A stretch of DNA of 64,000 nucleotides from Kushneria pakistanensis (GTDB lineage Bacteria; Pseudomonadota; Gammaproteobacteria; Pseudomonadales; Halomonadaceae). The notes under the pieces were generated by a model. That model was not told where the DNA came from and searched no databases. It was given only the letters and a program-made list of their open reading frames with translations. Position 1 is the stretch's first letter; each line of letters begins with the position of its first letter. The translations under genes and the position numbers were made by a program. The stretch is from the NCBI RefSeq assembly GCF_014652795.1, contig NZ_BMZM01000002.1, positions 124,001-188,000 on the forward strand. The letters run 5' to 3'. This document shows positions 33,837-42,487 of this stretch, in pieces.

Positions 33837-34255
33837 ACGTTTTGATCCTCAACGGCCCCAATCTGAACCTGCTGGGCAAGCGCGAGCCCGATATCTATGG
33901 CCATGAGACACTGGCCGATATTGAAAACGCCATTCGTCACCGCGCCTTTGACAAGGGCGTAGGTACCGATTTTCTCCAGACCAATCACGAAGGCGTGATG
34001 CTTGATCGCATTCATGAGGCGCGCGGGCGCTTTGATGCCATCATCATCAATCCGGCGGCCTGGTCGCACACGTCGGTGGCGCTGCTGGATGCGCTCAAGG
34101 CCTTCGAGGGCCGCGTGATCGAAGTGCATCTGTCCAACGTGCATACCCGCGAGGCCTTTCGCCACCACTCATATGTCTCGGCGCGGGCCGAGGCGGTAAT
34201 CGCGGGCATGGGCAGCTTCGGCTATCTTGCGGCAATCGATTTTCTGGCGCGCTAG
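33833..34255 (+). CDS. aroQ: type II 3-dehydroquinate dehydratase
   Basis: A 140-residue type II dehydroquinase, converting 3-dehydroquinate to 3-dehydroshikimate (shikimate pathway or quinate use). [20 protein letters not shown] carries the catalytic Tyr, [12 protein letters not shown] follows, [17 protein letters not shown] holds the Asn, and [18 protein letters not shown] holds His and Arg. Two substitutions from the usual NPGA(Y/F)THTS, to NPAAWSHTS, mark it as a divergent copy. Its ATG overlaps the preceding stop by 4 bases. Common aroQ neighbours (accB/accC) are absent, so this may be a second, possibly catabolic, paralogue. Confidence 0.92.
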   Translation: MNVLILNGPNLNLLGKREPDIYGHETLADIENAIRHRAFDKGVGTDFLQTNHEGVMLDRIHEARGRFDAIIINPAAWSHTSVALLDALKAFEGRVIEVHLSNVHTREAFRHHSYVSARAEAVIAGMGSFGYLAAIDFLAR

Positions 34256-34275
34256 CGCTTTTCAGGAATGACGCC

Positions 34276-35211
34276 ATGAGCAGCATCGTCGATGCGCTGG
34301 CCCCGCTGTTTGCCCTCATCGCGCTGGGCGCGGTGCTGGGCTGGGCCCGCTTTCCCGGCGGTGATTTCTGGCCGCGGCTCGAGCGCTTTATCTATTACCT
34401 GCTGTTTCCGGCCATGCTGGTGGCAACGCTGGCCACCGCTGACGTTCGTCAGGTGTCGGTGCTGCCGCTGGCCGTCACCCTGCTGGGCGCCATGCTGCTG
34501 CTGGGTGCCGGACTGTGGCTGGCGCGCGCGCGTCTGGCGTTAACACCGGCGGTGTTCACCTCGGCCTTTCAGGGCGTGGTGCGTTTCAACACCTATGTCG
34601 GCGTGGCCGGTGCCGGAGCGCTGTATGGCGAGGCGGGGCTCACCGTGGCGGCAGTGGCGATTGCGCTGATGGTGCCCACGGCCAATATCCTGTGCGTGCT
34701 GGCCTTTGTCGTCTCCGGCACTGTTGTCTCCGATAACCAGGGCCAGGCAAGGATCGTCAACAGTGTGCTGGCGCTGGCGCGCAACCCGCTGATTCTCGCC
34801 TGTCTGGCGGGGGTGGCCCTCAATGCCAGTGGCATCGGTCTGCCCGGGGTCAGCGCGCCGGCCCTTGAGCTTCTCGGGCAGGCGGCCCTGCCGCTGGGGC
34901 TGGTGGCGGTAGGCGTGGCGCTGCGCCCGAAGGCATTGTGGCGCGGCGGCCGGGCGTTCTGGCTCTCAAGCGTTCTCAAGCTTGTGATCACGCCGATGCT
35001 GGTGCTGTGTCTGGCCTGGCTTTCCGGTCTGCACGGGGTGGATCGACACGTCGCCCTGCTCTTTGCCGCGCTGCCCACCGCAACGTCGGCCTATATCCTG
35101 GCCCGCCAGCTTGGCGGTGATGCCGAGCTGATGGCAGCGATCATCACGGGGCAGACGCTGCTGGCGATGCTGACCATGCCGGTGATGCTGCAACTGCTCG
35201 GCGTCTCCTGA
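34276..35211 (+). CDS. AEC family (auxin efflux carrier-like) transporter
   Basis: A 311-residue integral membrane protein with ten hydrophobic segments, of the AEC family (malonate/malate and other carboxylate transport). APLFALIALGAVLGW at the N-terminus, AFQGVVRFNTYVGVAGAGALYGEAG near residue 95-120, LARNPLILACLAGVALNASG near 165-185 and LPTATSAYILARQLGGDAELMA near 265-288 are family marks. It starts 20 bases after aroQ, so co-transcription is likely and an aromatic or carboxylic acid substrate is possible. Confidence 0.88.
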   Translation: MSSIVDALAPLFALIALGAVLGWARFPGGDFWPRLERFIYYLLFPAMLVATLATADVRQVSVLPLAVTLLGAMLLLGAGLWLARARLALTPAVFTSAFQGVVRFNTYVGVAGAGALYGEAGLTVAAVAIALMVPTANILCVLAFVVSGTVVSDNQGQARIVNSVLALARNPLILACLAGVALNASGIGLPGVSAPALELLGQAALPLGLVAVGVALRPKALWRGGRAFWLSSVLKLVITPMLVLCLAWLSGLHGVDRHVALLFAALPTATSAYILARQLGGDAELMAAIITGQTLLAMLTMPVMLQLLGVS

Positions 35212-35267
35212 ACGGCCGGGCCGTGATCCGCTATGCTGAGGGGAACGCCACTTTCGGGAGAGCTGAC

Positions 35268-35678
35268 ATGGCCGAGCTGACGCTTTTTTATGACGGCACC
35301 TGCCCGCTGTGCGTCAACGAGATCAACCATTTAAAGCGCCTCGATCGAGCGCAGCGCATCACGTTCGAGGACATTCACGCCGAGGGCTTTACGAGCCGCT
35401 ATCCGGACGTAGATCGCGAGGAAGCCAGCGCCATTCTGCTCGGTGACGTTCACGGCCGGCGGATTCGCGGGCTGGATGTGACCCACCGTGCCTAGTCACT
35501 GGTCGGCCGTGGCTGGCTCACCGCGCCGCTGCGCTGGCCGCTGATTCGCCCCATCGCCGATCGGGTCTATCTCTGGTTTGCCCCGCGTCGCTATCGCATT
35601 TCGGGCTGGCTGACCGGTCGGCAGCGCTGTGAAAGCTGCGAATCGGGACAGTGCGGTCTGGGCGATAAAAAGCCCTGA
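35268..35678 (+). pseudogene. DCC family (DUF393) thiol-disulfide oxidoreductase-like gene with amber codon
   Basis: The frame from ATG 35268 (GGGAG 7 bases upstream) starts AELTLFYDGTCPLCVNEINHL, the DCC/DUF393 N-terminus with its CxxC. It runs to an in-frame TAG at 35493-35495. The same frame continues directly with SLVGRGWLTAPLRWPLIRPI and then RISGWLTGRQRC to a TGA at 35676-35678, the normal C-terminal half of the family. The TAG sits where relatives have Trp (THRAW-type), so a single TGG-to-TAG change explains it. Full restored length is about 136 residues, normal for the family. Either a pseudogene, a read-through gene or a sequencing error. Confidence 0.85.
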
Positions 35679-35702
35679 CCCCGAGCCCGCGACACCTGTA
35701 GC

Positions 35703-35740
35703 TAAAACAGCGCCCTGCGAAAGAGATCACAGGGCGCTGT
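35703..35740 (-). terminator. rho-independent terminator of the galM-araHGF unit
   Basis: ACAGCGCCCTG at 35707-35717 pairs with CAGGGCGCTGT at 35730-35740. On the minus strand it is followed by TTTT, 21 bases past the galM stop. It may also stop transcripts from the plus-strand pseudogene. Confidence 0.75.
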
Positions 35741-35760
35741 CTTGTGGCATGAAGCGAGGG

Positions 35761-36936
35761 TTAGTCTTCGGTCGTGAAACGATAGACCGTATGACTTTCA
35801 AGCGTTTCGCCGGGTTGAAGAATCGTTGACGGGAAGCCGCTTTGATTTGGCGAATCCGGGAAGTGCTGCGTTTCCAGCGCCAGCCCCGAACGATGGCCAT
35901 AGGCGCGCCCACTCTTGCCGCTCACGCTGCCATCCAGGAAATTCCCCGAATAGAACTGAAGTCCCGGCTCGGTGGTCGATACTTCCAGCACGCGACCGCT
36001 GTCGGGCGACACGACCCGTGCGGCGCGCTCGGGAGCGACGCGAGGCTGCCGGGCAAGCACGAAGTTATGGTCATAGCCCTTGCCCCGGGTGAGCTGCTCG
36101 TTATCAGCCTCGATGCGCTCCCCGATCGGCGTGGGACGGGTGAAATCAAACGGCGTGCCGGCGATCGGGGCGATCTCGCCGGTAGGAATCAGCGTCTCGT
36201 TGACCGGCGTATAGGCCGAAGCCGCAATCATCATGACGTGGTCAAGAATGCTGTCGCTGCCCTCGCCATCCAGATTGAAGTAGCTGTGCTGGGTCAGGTT
36301 GACCGGCGTGGCCTTCGTGGTGCGGGCGCTGTAATCGATGGCAAGCGTATCGTCATGGGTCAGGGTGTATTTGACCTCGACCGCCAGCTCACCGGGGTAG
36401 CCCTCTTCACCGTCGGCGCTGGTGTGGCGCATCACCACGCCGCTGCCCTCGCTTGAGGAAAATGGCGTGGCCTGCCAGAGCTTCTTGTTGAAGCCTTCAT
36501 CGCCGCCGTGCAGGTGATTGGGGCCGTCGTTGGTCGCCAGCTGATACGTCTGACCATCCAGCGTAAAGCGTCCGCCCGCAATGCGGTTGCCGTAGCGTCC
36601 GATCAGCGCCCCGAAGTAGGGGTTAAGCTTCTGATAGGCCGGCGACAGATAGCCTTCAAGCGAGTTGAAGCCGAGCACGATATCGGCCATTTGGCCATCC
36701 CGATCCGGCGTCTCCAGCGAGGTAATGATGCCGCCGTACTCGATCACCTCCAGGCGCAGCTGCTGATCATTCGTGATGCGATAGCCATGCACGGTGCGCC
36801 CGTCGGGCAGCGTACCGAACACGAACTGCTCGACGTTCGGCGGCATCGGTGCCGACGCCGCCATCGACTGTCCGGTGCTCGCGCAGAGCAGACCGGCGCT
36901 CAGGCCCAGAGCAAACCGCAGGGACTGTCCTTTCAT
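35761..36936 (-). CDS. galM: periplasmic aldose 1-epimerase (mutarotase)
   Basis: A 391-residue galactose mutarotase-like protein. A signal peptide (LRFALGLSAGLLCASTGQSMAASA) indicates export. The beta-sandwich domain shows YGGIITSLETPDRDGQMADIVLGF, PYFGALIGRYGNRIAGG, NGPNHLHGGDEGFNKKLW (His pair), QHSYFNLDG and the Glu-containing LALETQHFPDSPNQSGFPS near the C-terminus. It interconverts alpha and beta anomers of galactose/glucose outside the inner membrane. It is the last gene after araFGH, 40 bases from araH, which fits feeding the preferred anomer to transport or oxidation. Confidence 0.92.
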   Translation of the reverse strand: MKGQSLRFALGLSAGLLCASTGQSMAASAPMPPNVEQFVFGTLPDGRTVHGYRITNDQQLRLEVIEYGGIITSLETPDRDGQMADIVLGFNSLEGYLSPAYQKLNPYFGALIGRYGNRIAGGRFTLDGQTYQLATNDGPNHLHGGDEGFNKKLWQATPFSSSEGSGVVMRHTSADGEEGYPGELAVEVKYTLTHDDTLAIDYSARTTKATPVNLTQHSYFNLDGEGSDSILDHVMMIAASAYTPVNETLIPTGEIAPIAGTPFDFTRPTPIGERIEADNEQLTRGKGYDHNFVLARQPRVAPERAARVVSPDSGRVLEVSTTEPGLQFYSGNFLDGSVSGKSGRAYGHRSGLALETQHFPDSPNQSGFPSTILQPGETLESHTVYRFTTED

Positions 36937-36976
36937 GGCACGCTCCTTTCACAATGATACTCAAGAGATGGCCCGA

Positions 36977-37996
36977 TCAGGCCCGCTGACGCTTTTGCTG
37001 TTTCCAGCGGTCAAACATGACGGCCAGCAGCAGGATGGCGCCACGCACCAGGTACTGATAGAAGGTGGGCACGTTCAAAAGCCCCATGGCGTTTTGCACG
37101 CAGCCCATGATCAGCACACCCACCAGCACGCCGGTGATCGAGGCCACGCCACCGGAGAGCGCTACGCCGCCCAGTACGCAGGCCGAAATGACGGCAAGCT
37201 CCAGTCCCATCGAGGTGTTCGGGTCACCCAGTCCCATGCGCGAGGCCAGCAGCACCCCGGCAATGCCGGCGACCAGCCCCTGCAGGCCGAACACGATGAT
37301 CTTGAGCCGGCGCACGTTGACCCCGGCCAGTGCTGCCGCCTCCGGATTGCCACCGGTGGCCAGCACGTTGCGCCCGAACGCCGTCAGATTGAGTACGAAG
37401 CCAAAGATCACAAAGCAGATGATCATGGTCCACACCGGCAGGGTCAGCCCCAGGAAGGAAGCGCTGCCCAGATCAAAAAAGCCCGGTACGGTGATCATGA
37501 CCGCATCACCGCCGGAGGTGATGTAGGCCAGTCCACGCACGAACTCCATGGCAGCAAGCGTGGCAATCAGTGAGTTGATGCCAAAGCGGGCCACCACGAC
37601 CCCGTTGAAAATACCCACCAGTGCGCCTGCACCCGCCCCGCCCAGCGCGCCGATCAGCACGCTGCCTGACGCGCTGGTGATCACCGCAGCACTGACGCCG
37701 GCAAAGGCGACGATCGAGGCCACCGACAGATCCACCTCCCCAAGCGCCAGCACCATCATCATGGTGGTGGCAATGGTGCCGATAATGGTCACCGACAGTA
37801 GTAGACCAACCATGTTGCGGCTGGTCAGAAAATCGGGAATGGCCACGGCAAGCGCCACGAACAGCAGCAAAAAGATGGCGATCAGCCCGGAGGTATCCAG
37901 CAGGGTGCGCAGCGGCTTGATCAACCCCTGGCGCTTGCCCGGCGGGGCAATCGCCCGCCCGCTGTCGTCGGCATGAACGCTCTTGTCGGTACTCAT
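36977..37996 (-). CDS. araH: L-arabinose/galactose ABC transporter permease AraH
   Basis: A 339-residue permease of the ribose/arabinose (BPD_transp_2) family with about 9-10 membrane segments. LALGEVDLSVASIVAFAGVSAAV, INSLIATLAAMEFVRGLAYI, FGRNVLATGGNPEAAALAGVNVRRLKI and SMGLELAVISACVLGGVALSGG track E. coli AraH closely, as does the C-terminal QYLVRGAILLLAVMFDRWKQ. Downstream of araG by 44 bases. It forms the channel with AraG and receives sugar from AraF. Confidence 0.9.
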   Translation of the reverse strand: MSTDKSVHADDSGRAIAPPGKRQGLIKPLRTLLDTSGLIAIFLLLFVALAVAIPDFLTSRNMVGLLLSVTIIGTIATTMMMVLALGEVDLSVASIVAFAGVSAAVITSASGSVLIGALGGAGAGALVGIFNGVVVARFGINSLIATLAAMEFVRGLAYITSGGDAVMITVPGFFDLGSASFLGLTLPVWTMIICFVIFGFVLNLTAFGRNVLATGGNPEAAALAGVNVRRLKIIVFGLQGLVAGIAGVLLASRMGLGDPNTSMGLELAVISACVLGGVALSGGVASITGVLVGVLIMGCVQNAMGLLNVPTFYQYLVRGAILLLAVMFDRWKQQKRQRA

Positions 37997-38040
37997 GATT
38001 CGGTGTCTCCAGACATCATTGTTATTGGCATATCCAGAAC

Positions 38041-39573
38041 TCAGGCCGGCAGTGCCAGCCCCAGAAGCCGTTCGGGTGTGGCCTGATCACGGTCGACGAT
38101 GTCGACCAGCGCGCCGCTGCGCATCACGCCGATACGGTCACAGATCGCGCTGACCTCGGTCAGATCGCTCGAGATCACCACCACGGCCTTGCCCTGTTCG
38201 GCCAGGTCATAAAGCAGGGTGTAGATATCGCGCCGGGCGCCGACATCGATGCCGCGGGTCGGCTCATCCATCACGAACAGCTCGATCTGCTCGGACAGCC
38301 AGCGGGCCAGGATGACCTTTTGTTGATTGCCGCCGGAGAGCGTATTGATGCGGGTACGCGGCCCCGGGGTACGAATGCGCAGCTTCTCGATGTAGCCGCG
38401 GGTATTTTCAAGTTCGCGCTTCGGGTGGCGCCACAGGCCCATGCGCTTGAAAAAGCGCCGACAGCTGATATTGAGATTGTCGGTGACACTGGCCACCGGA
38501 AAGATGCCCTGGGATTTGCGATCCTCCGGGCACATCGCGATGCCGGCACGAATCGCCTCACCCGGTGAATTGAACCGCCCGGTGCGGCCGTTGAAGTGAA
38601 TTTCACCGCCGCTGGTTTTTTCGACTCCACAGACCAGGCGCATCAGCTCGCTGCGCCCGGCACCGACCAGCCCGAACAGCCCGAACACTTCCCCGCGGCG
38701 AACCTCGAAGCTCACCGGCGCCTTCAGGCCGTGGCCTTCCAAAGCGTCGACCTTCAGGATCACTTCACCGGATTCCCGGGCGCGATAGCCGTAGACGTCC
38801 TCGATATCGCGCCCGACCATTTCACTGACCAGCTGATCCTGGGTGAGCCCTGCCATGGTGTCGTGGGTGCAGATGTGGCGTCCGTCACGAAAGACCGTCA
38901 CGGCGTCGCACATCTCGAAAACTTCTTCCATGCGATGGGTGACATACAGCACCACCCGACCCTCATCACGCAGACGCTGGACGATGCGCTTGAGCTGGCG
39001 GGTTTCCTGCACTGACAGCGAGCTGGTCGGCTCGTCAAAGGCGATGATGCGGGCATCACGCAGCAGCGCCCGGCCGATCTCGATCATCTGCTGCTGGCCG
39101 ATCGAGAGATCGCGCACCTTTGTGGCCGGATGCACGTTGCCCTCGCCCAGCTCCTTGAGAATGGCAAGTGCCCGCTCGCGAAGCTGCTTTCTGTCCACGA
39201 TGCCGTAGTGCTGGGGCAGTTGCCCCAGCAGCAGGTTTTCCGCTACCGACAGATTGGGTGACAGCGTCAGCTCCTGATAGATGATCGCGATGCCCAGTCG
39301 CAGCGCCTCGCGGGCGTTGGCAAACACGTGGCGCTCGCCGCCGATCATAAGCGCACCGTCGGTGAGGCGGTTCACGCCACTCAATACCTTGAGCAGGGTC
39401 GACTTGCCGGCGCCGTTTTCGCCCATCAGGGCATGCACTTCGCCGGCGCGGGCGCTGAAGTTCACCCCATCAAGCGCGCGTACGCCGGGAAATTCGACGG
39501 TGACGTTTTCCACTCGCAGCCAGGGATCAGCCTCGGCTGTCCCGTACATGGCCGTGGCAGTGGCCGAACTCAC
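38041..39573 (-). CDS. araG: L-arabinose/galactose ABC transporter ATPase AraG
   Basis: A 510-residue double-ATPase sugar import protein. The first nucleotide-binding half has GENGAGKSTLLK near residue 50-60, LSIGQQQMIEIGRALL and FDEPTSSL. The second half has a degenerate Walker A (GLVGAGRSELMRLVCG), TLSGGNQQKVILARWL and MDEPTRGIDVGARRDIY. GTG at 39573 overlaps the araF stop (GTGA) and has GAGGAG 8 bases upstream, so it is taken as start; an ATG at 39549 is the alternative. Coupled to araF and followed by araH. AraG/MglA/XylG are hard to tell apart alone; the AraF-like partner decides the name. Confidence 0.9.
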   Translation of the reverse strand: MSSATATAMYGTAEADPWLRVENVTVEFPGVRALDGVNFSARAGEVHALMGENGAGKSTLLKVLSGVNRLTDGALMIGGERHVFANAREALRLGIAIIYQELTLSPNLSVAENLLLGQLPQHYGIVDRKQLRERALAILKELGEGNVHPATKVRDLSIGQQQMIEIGRALLRDARIIAFDEPTSSLSVQETRQLKRIVQRLRDEGRVVLYVTHRMEEVFEMCDAVTVFRDGRHICTHDTMAGLTQDQLVSEMVGRDIEDVYGYRARESGEVILKVDALEGHGLKAPVSFEVRRGEVFGLFGLVGAGRSELMRLVCGVEKTSGGEIHFNGRTGRFNSPGEAIRAGIAMCPEDRKSQGIFPVASVTDNLNISCRRFFKRMGLWRHPKRELENTRGYIEKLRIRTPGPRTRINTLSGGNQQKVILARWLSEQIELFVMDEPTRGIDVGARRDIYTLLYDLAEQGKAVVVISSDLTEVSAICDRIGVMRSGALVDIVDRDQATPERLLGLALPA

Positions 39574-40565
39574 AGCTGCAGCTCCTCACGCACGCTTTCC
39601 CAGTTGTCCCGGGTCATCAGGGTGCCGGTGGTTTCGGTATTGGCCGGAGGCTCCTTGTGCTGGACGATCCACTGATACAGATTCTCGGCGCTCTGGCGAC
39701 CGTGCATGGTCGAGCTGACCGCCACGGTACCGTAGAAGCCGGTGGGCTTTTCCCGCGAGAATTCGGCAAAGGCCGCGCCCGAGCCGTTGATGCCGACACC
39801 GATGACCTGATCCGGTGACAGGCCGTACTGCTCGCTGGCGCGCACGCCGCCCAGCACGCTCTCCTCGTTGAGGGCATAGATCACCCAATGATCGAACTTG
39901 CCGTACTTGGAAAACATCGGCGAGGCGGCCGAGAAGGCGCTGGTGGTATCGGTGTTCTGCTGCGGGGCGTCGATCACGTTGTCCTTGCTGAAACCGGCAT
40001 CAAGCAGCGCTTGGGTCGCCCCGTCGGTGCGCTCGCGGGCGGTGGGCAGCTCGTTGTTGGAGATCCGCAGCGCGCCGGTGTTTTCCATCTTCCAGCCGCG
40101 GCGCTGCATCTCCTCGGCGATGGCGTTGCCAACCTGCTGCCCGATCTTGTAGCCCGACATGCCCAGATGGGGCACACCTTCCAGCGGCTCGCCGTCGCCG
40201 CCGACGAACTGATCATCCACGGTCACGACCTTCATGCCGTACTGCTTCGCGCGGTTGGCGATCGCCATGCCCAAGCGCACGTCGGGCGGACAGATCACGA
40301 AGCCCTGCGCGCCCTGCGCGTTGAGATTGTCGATGGCGCTAAGTACCTGCTGCCCATCCTCACCGGCCAGACGCACCACGCTAAAGCCCTGCTCCTGCCC
40401 CAGTTCGCTGGCCGCGCGCTGTTCGTTGATAAACCAGGCCTGCTCGGGTTTTTTGACGATAAAGCCGATCTTGACGTTGTCATCGCCGGCATGGGCCATG
40501 CCCAGTGGCACCAGGGCCATGAGTGTTGCGGCAATGACGCGGGAAAAGACAGGTAGCAGGGGCAT
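39570..40565 (-). CDS. araF: periplasmic L-arabinose-binding protein AraF
   Basis: A 331-residue periplasmic binding protein. After a signal peptide (MPLLPVFSRVIAATLMALVP ... AHA) it reads VKIGFIVKKPEQAWF, AIDNLNAQGAQGFVICPPD, YGMKVVTVDDQFV, EEMQRRGWKMENTG and VLGGVRASEQYG ... GVGINGSGAAF, a clear AraF pattern rather than XylF/MglB. E. coli AraF binds L-arabinose, and also D-galactose and D-fucose. GGAG lies 6 bases before the ATG at 40565; ATGs at 40568 and 40604 are in frame. First gene of araFGH-galM, with a 300-base upstream region. Confidence 0.9.
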   Translation of the reverse strand: MPLLPVFSRVIAATLMALVPLGMAHAGDDNVKIGFIVKKPEQAWFINEQRAASELGQEQGFSVVRLAGEDGQQVLSAIDNLNAQGAQGFVICPPDVRLGMAIANRAKQYGMKVVTVDDQFVGGDGEPLEGVPHLGMSGYKIGQQVGNAIAEEMQRRGWKMENTGALRISNNELPTARERTDGATQALLDAGFSKDNVIDAPQQNTDTTSAFSAASPMFSKYGKFDHWVIYALNEESVLGGVRASEQYGLSPDQVIGVGINGSGAAFAEFSREKPTGFYGTVAVSSTMHGRQSAENLYQWIVQHKEPPANTETTGTLMTRDNWESVREELQL

Positions 40566-40568
40566 CAT

Positions 40569-40876
40569 GGACTCCGGGCCCTCGTGGGGCAGTTTGTTAT
40601 TCATGGGTGGTCAACGGCAGTCACGGGCACCACCACTGACACACAGGGCCAACATACGGGGCGACTTAAGCGACGACTAATGCGTCCTGTAACGCGAAGT
40701 GATACCAGAATGGCTATCGGTAACAGGTCGAGCCAGCAGGCATGGCACCTGTCGCCGCAGCGCCTGACACGGGCGCTGAGACTAAAGTTACGCGCCGTTC
40801 TCGAGCCACCGCCCGGGCGGCACACTCGATATGAACCCGCTGCGTGGCAACAGCGCTGATATTAAAAACGGGCATC
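40569..40876. other. 308-base promoter region of araFGH-galM
   Basis: No gene is supported. It separates the terminator of the MFS-SDR unit from araF and should contain the araF promoter. I see no operator I can name; several short GC-rich inverted repeats are present. Confidence 0.5.
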
Positions 40877-40908
40877 AAAAAAATCGCCCGGCACAACCGG
40901 CCGGGCGA
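40877..40908 (-). terminator. rho-independent terminator of the SDR-MFS unit
   Basis: On the minus strand TCGCCCGG (40908-40901) pairs with CCGGGCGA (40891-40884), followed by seven T at 40883-40877. It is 33 bases past the MFS stop and separates it from araF. Confidence 0.9.
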
Positions 40909-40940
40909 CATGGAGCAGACCTCAGTTTTCGAAGCCAACG

Positions 40941-42365
40941 TTACTCATAGGCCATATCTTCGAGCTCACGACCGCGCGTTTCCCTGACCATTCTGAAGAC
41001 GAAAAAGACCGAGAGCAGCGCAAAGAAGGCGTAGATGCCGTAGGCCCCACCCAGGCCGATACCGGCCAGCATGATCGGGAAGGTCATGGTGATGCCGAAG
41101 TTGGCCAGCCACTGGAAAAGCCCCGCCACGGCAAGCCCCGAACCACGCATCTGATTGGGGAACATCTCGCCGAGCATGACCCACATGACCGGACCCCAGG
41201 AGGCGTTGAAGAACATGACGTACACATTGGCCGCCAGCAGCGCCACGATGCCCATGCTGTCGGACAGGCGCAGCGCACCGTCGACGATCGCCGCGGTCGA
41301 GAAGGCATACGCCAGAATGGCCAGTGTCACCGTCATGCCGACCGAGCCGACCCAGAGAATCGGCTTGCGCCCGACCTTGTCGATCACCGCAATCGTCACC
41401 AGACACGCCGCGATGCTGACCGCCCCGCTGATGATGTTGATCAACAGCGCATCGCTTTCGGTAAAGCCCACCGACTGCCACAGCACCGCGCCGTAATAGA
41501 ACACCACGTTGATACCGACCAGTTGCTGAAAGACGGCAAGACCGATACCCACCCAGACGATGCGATGCACGCGCCCGGTGGCGCCATTGAGCAGATCGGA
41601 CAGGCCGGGCGTGCGTTCACGGTGCAGGGAGTGGCGAATATCGCCGGCCTTCTGCTCCGCCTCGCGGTGGGCCATCAACGTCTTGAGCACCTTGAGCGCC
41701 CTTTTGCCCTCGCCCTTGCTGATCAGAAAGCGCGGGCTTTCAGGGATACCCAGCAGCGCCAGAAAGAAGATGGTCGCCGGAATCAGCTCCATCCAGAACA
41801 TCCAGCGCCAGGCCTCAAAGTCGAACCACAGCGGTGTCGTGGAGGCACCGGCCACCCGCGCCAGCATGTAATTGCTGACGAAGGCCATGAAAAGCCCAGT
41901 GATGATGGCAATCTGCTGGATGGTCGCCAGCCGCCCGCGAATGGCAGCCGGAGCCACCTCACTGATATAGGCCGGGGTCATGACACTTGCCGCACCCACC
42001 GCGATACCGCCAAGGATGCGATAGATCACGAACTCGAAGGACCCGGTAGCCACGCCGGAGCCCCAGGCGCTGACGATGAAAAAGATCGCGGCCACGATCA
42101 GCAGCATCCGCCGCCCAAAACGGTCCGCCAGCCGGCCGGCAAAAAAGGCACCGCCAGCACAGCCCAAAAGCATCGAGGCCACATTGAAGCCGGTACCGGC
42201 GGCTTCGGAATTGAAGGCGGCCTGCAGACCATCCACGGTGCCGTTGATGACCCCGCTGTCAAAGCCGAACAGAAAGCCGCCCAGCGCGGCGACGCAGCAG
42301 ATAACAAAGACATAGAACTGCTGTTTGCGGCTGTCCTCGTCCTGTACCGAAGTGGCTGATGACAT
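40941..42365 (-). CDS. MFS sugar:proton symporter (GalP/XylE type)
   Basis: A 474-residue major facilitator with 12 membrane segments of the sugar porter family. GGFLFGFDSGVINGT near residue 28-42, GRLADRFGRRMLL near 77-90, YRILGGIAVGAASVMTPAYISEVAPAAIRG (residues about 115-145), PESPRFLISKG near 208-218, QQLVGINVVFYYG near 270-283 and the late RGSGLAVAGLFQWLANF are sugar-porter signatures. Substrate is probably galactose, arabinose or xylose by context. A CAGGAG site precedes the ATG. It follows the aldose dehydrogenase gene by 122 bases and ends at a strong terminator. Confidence 0.92.
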   Translation of the reverse strand: MSSATSVQDEDSRKQQFYVFVICCVAALGGFLFGFDSGVINGTVDGLQAAFNSEAAGTGFNVASMLLGCAGGAFFAGRLADRFGRRMLLIVAAIFFIVSAWGSGVATGSFEFVIYRILGGIAVGAASVMTPAYISEVAPAAIRGRLATIQQIAIITGLFMAFVSNYMLARVAGASTTPLWFDFEAWRWMFWMELIPATIFFLALLGIPESPRFLISKGEGKRALKVLKTLMAHREAEQKAGDIRHSLHRERTPGLSDLLNGATGRVHRIVWVGIGLAVFQQLVGINVVFYYGAVLWQSVGFTESDALLINIISGAVSIAACLVTIAVIDKVGRKPILWVGSVGMTVTLAILAYAFSTAAIVDGALRLSDSMGIVALLAANVYVMFFNASWGPVMWVMLGEMFPNQMRGSGLAVAGLFQWLANFGITMTFPIMLAGIGLGGAYGIYAFFALLSVFFVFRMVRETRGRELEDMAYE

Positions 42366-42487
42366 GGCGGTGTCTCCTGGGATCTTGTTTTATTGGAACG
42401 TTTTATTGGAACCGGCGTTGTATCGAGACCAGCTTTTTAAAATATCAGCGCGTTGGTGAAGCCCGACCGCAGCCGGGCCTGACGGCG

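Noticed and set aside
40584-40859. 91-codon plus-strand frame before araF
   Set aside because: It overlaps the araF 5' end antisense and has no supporting features.
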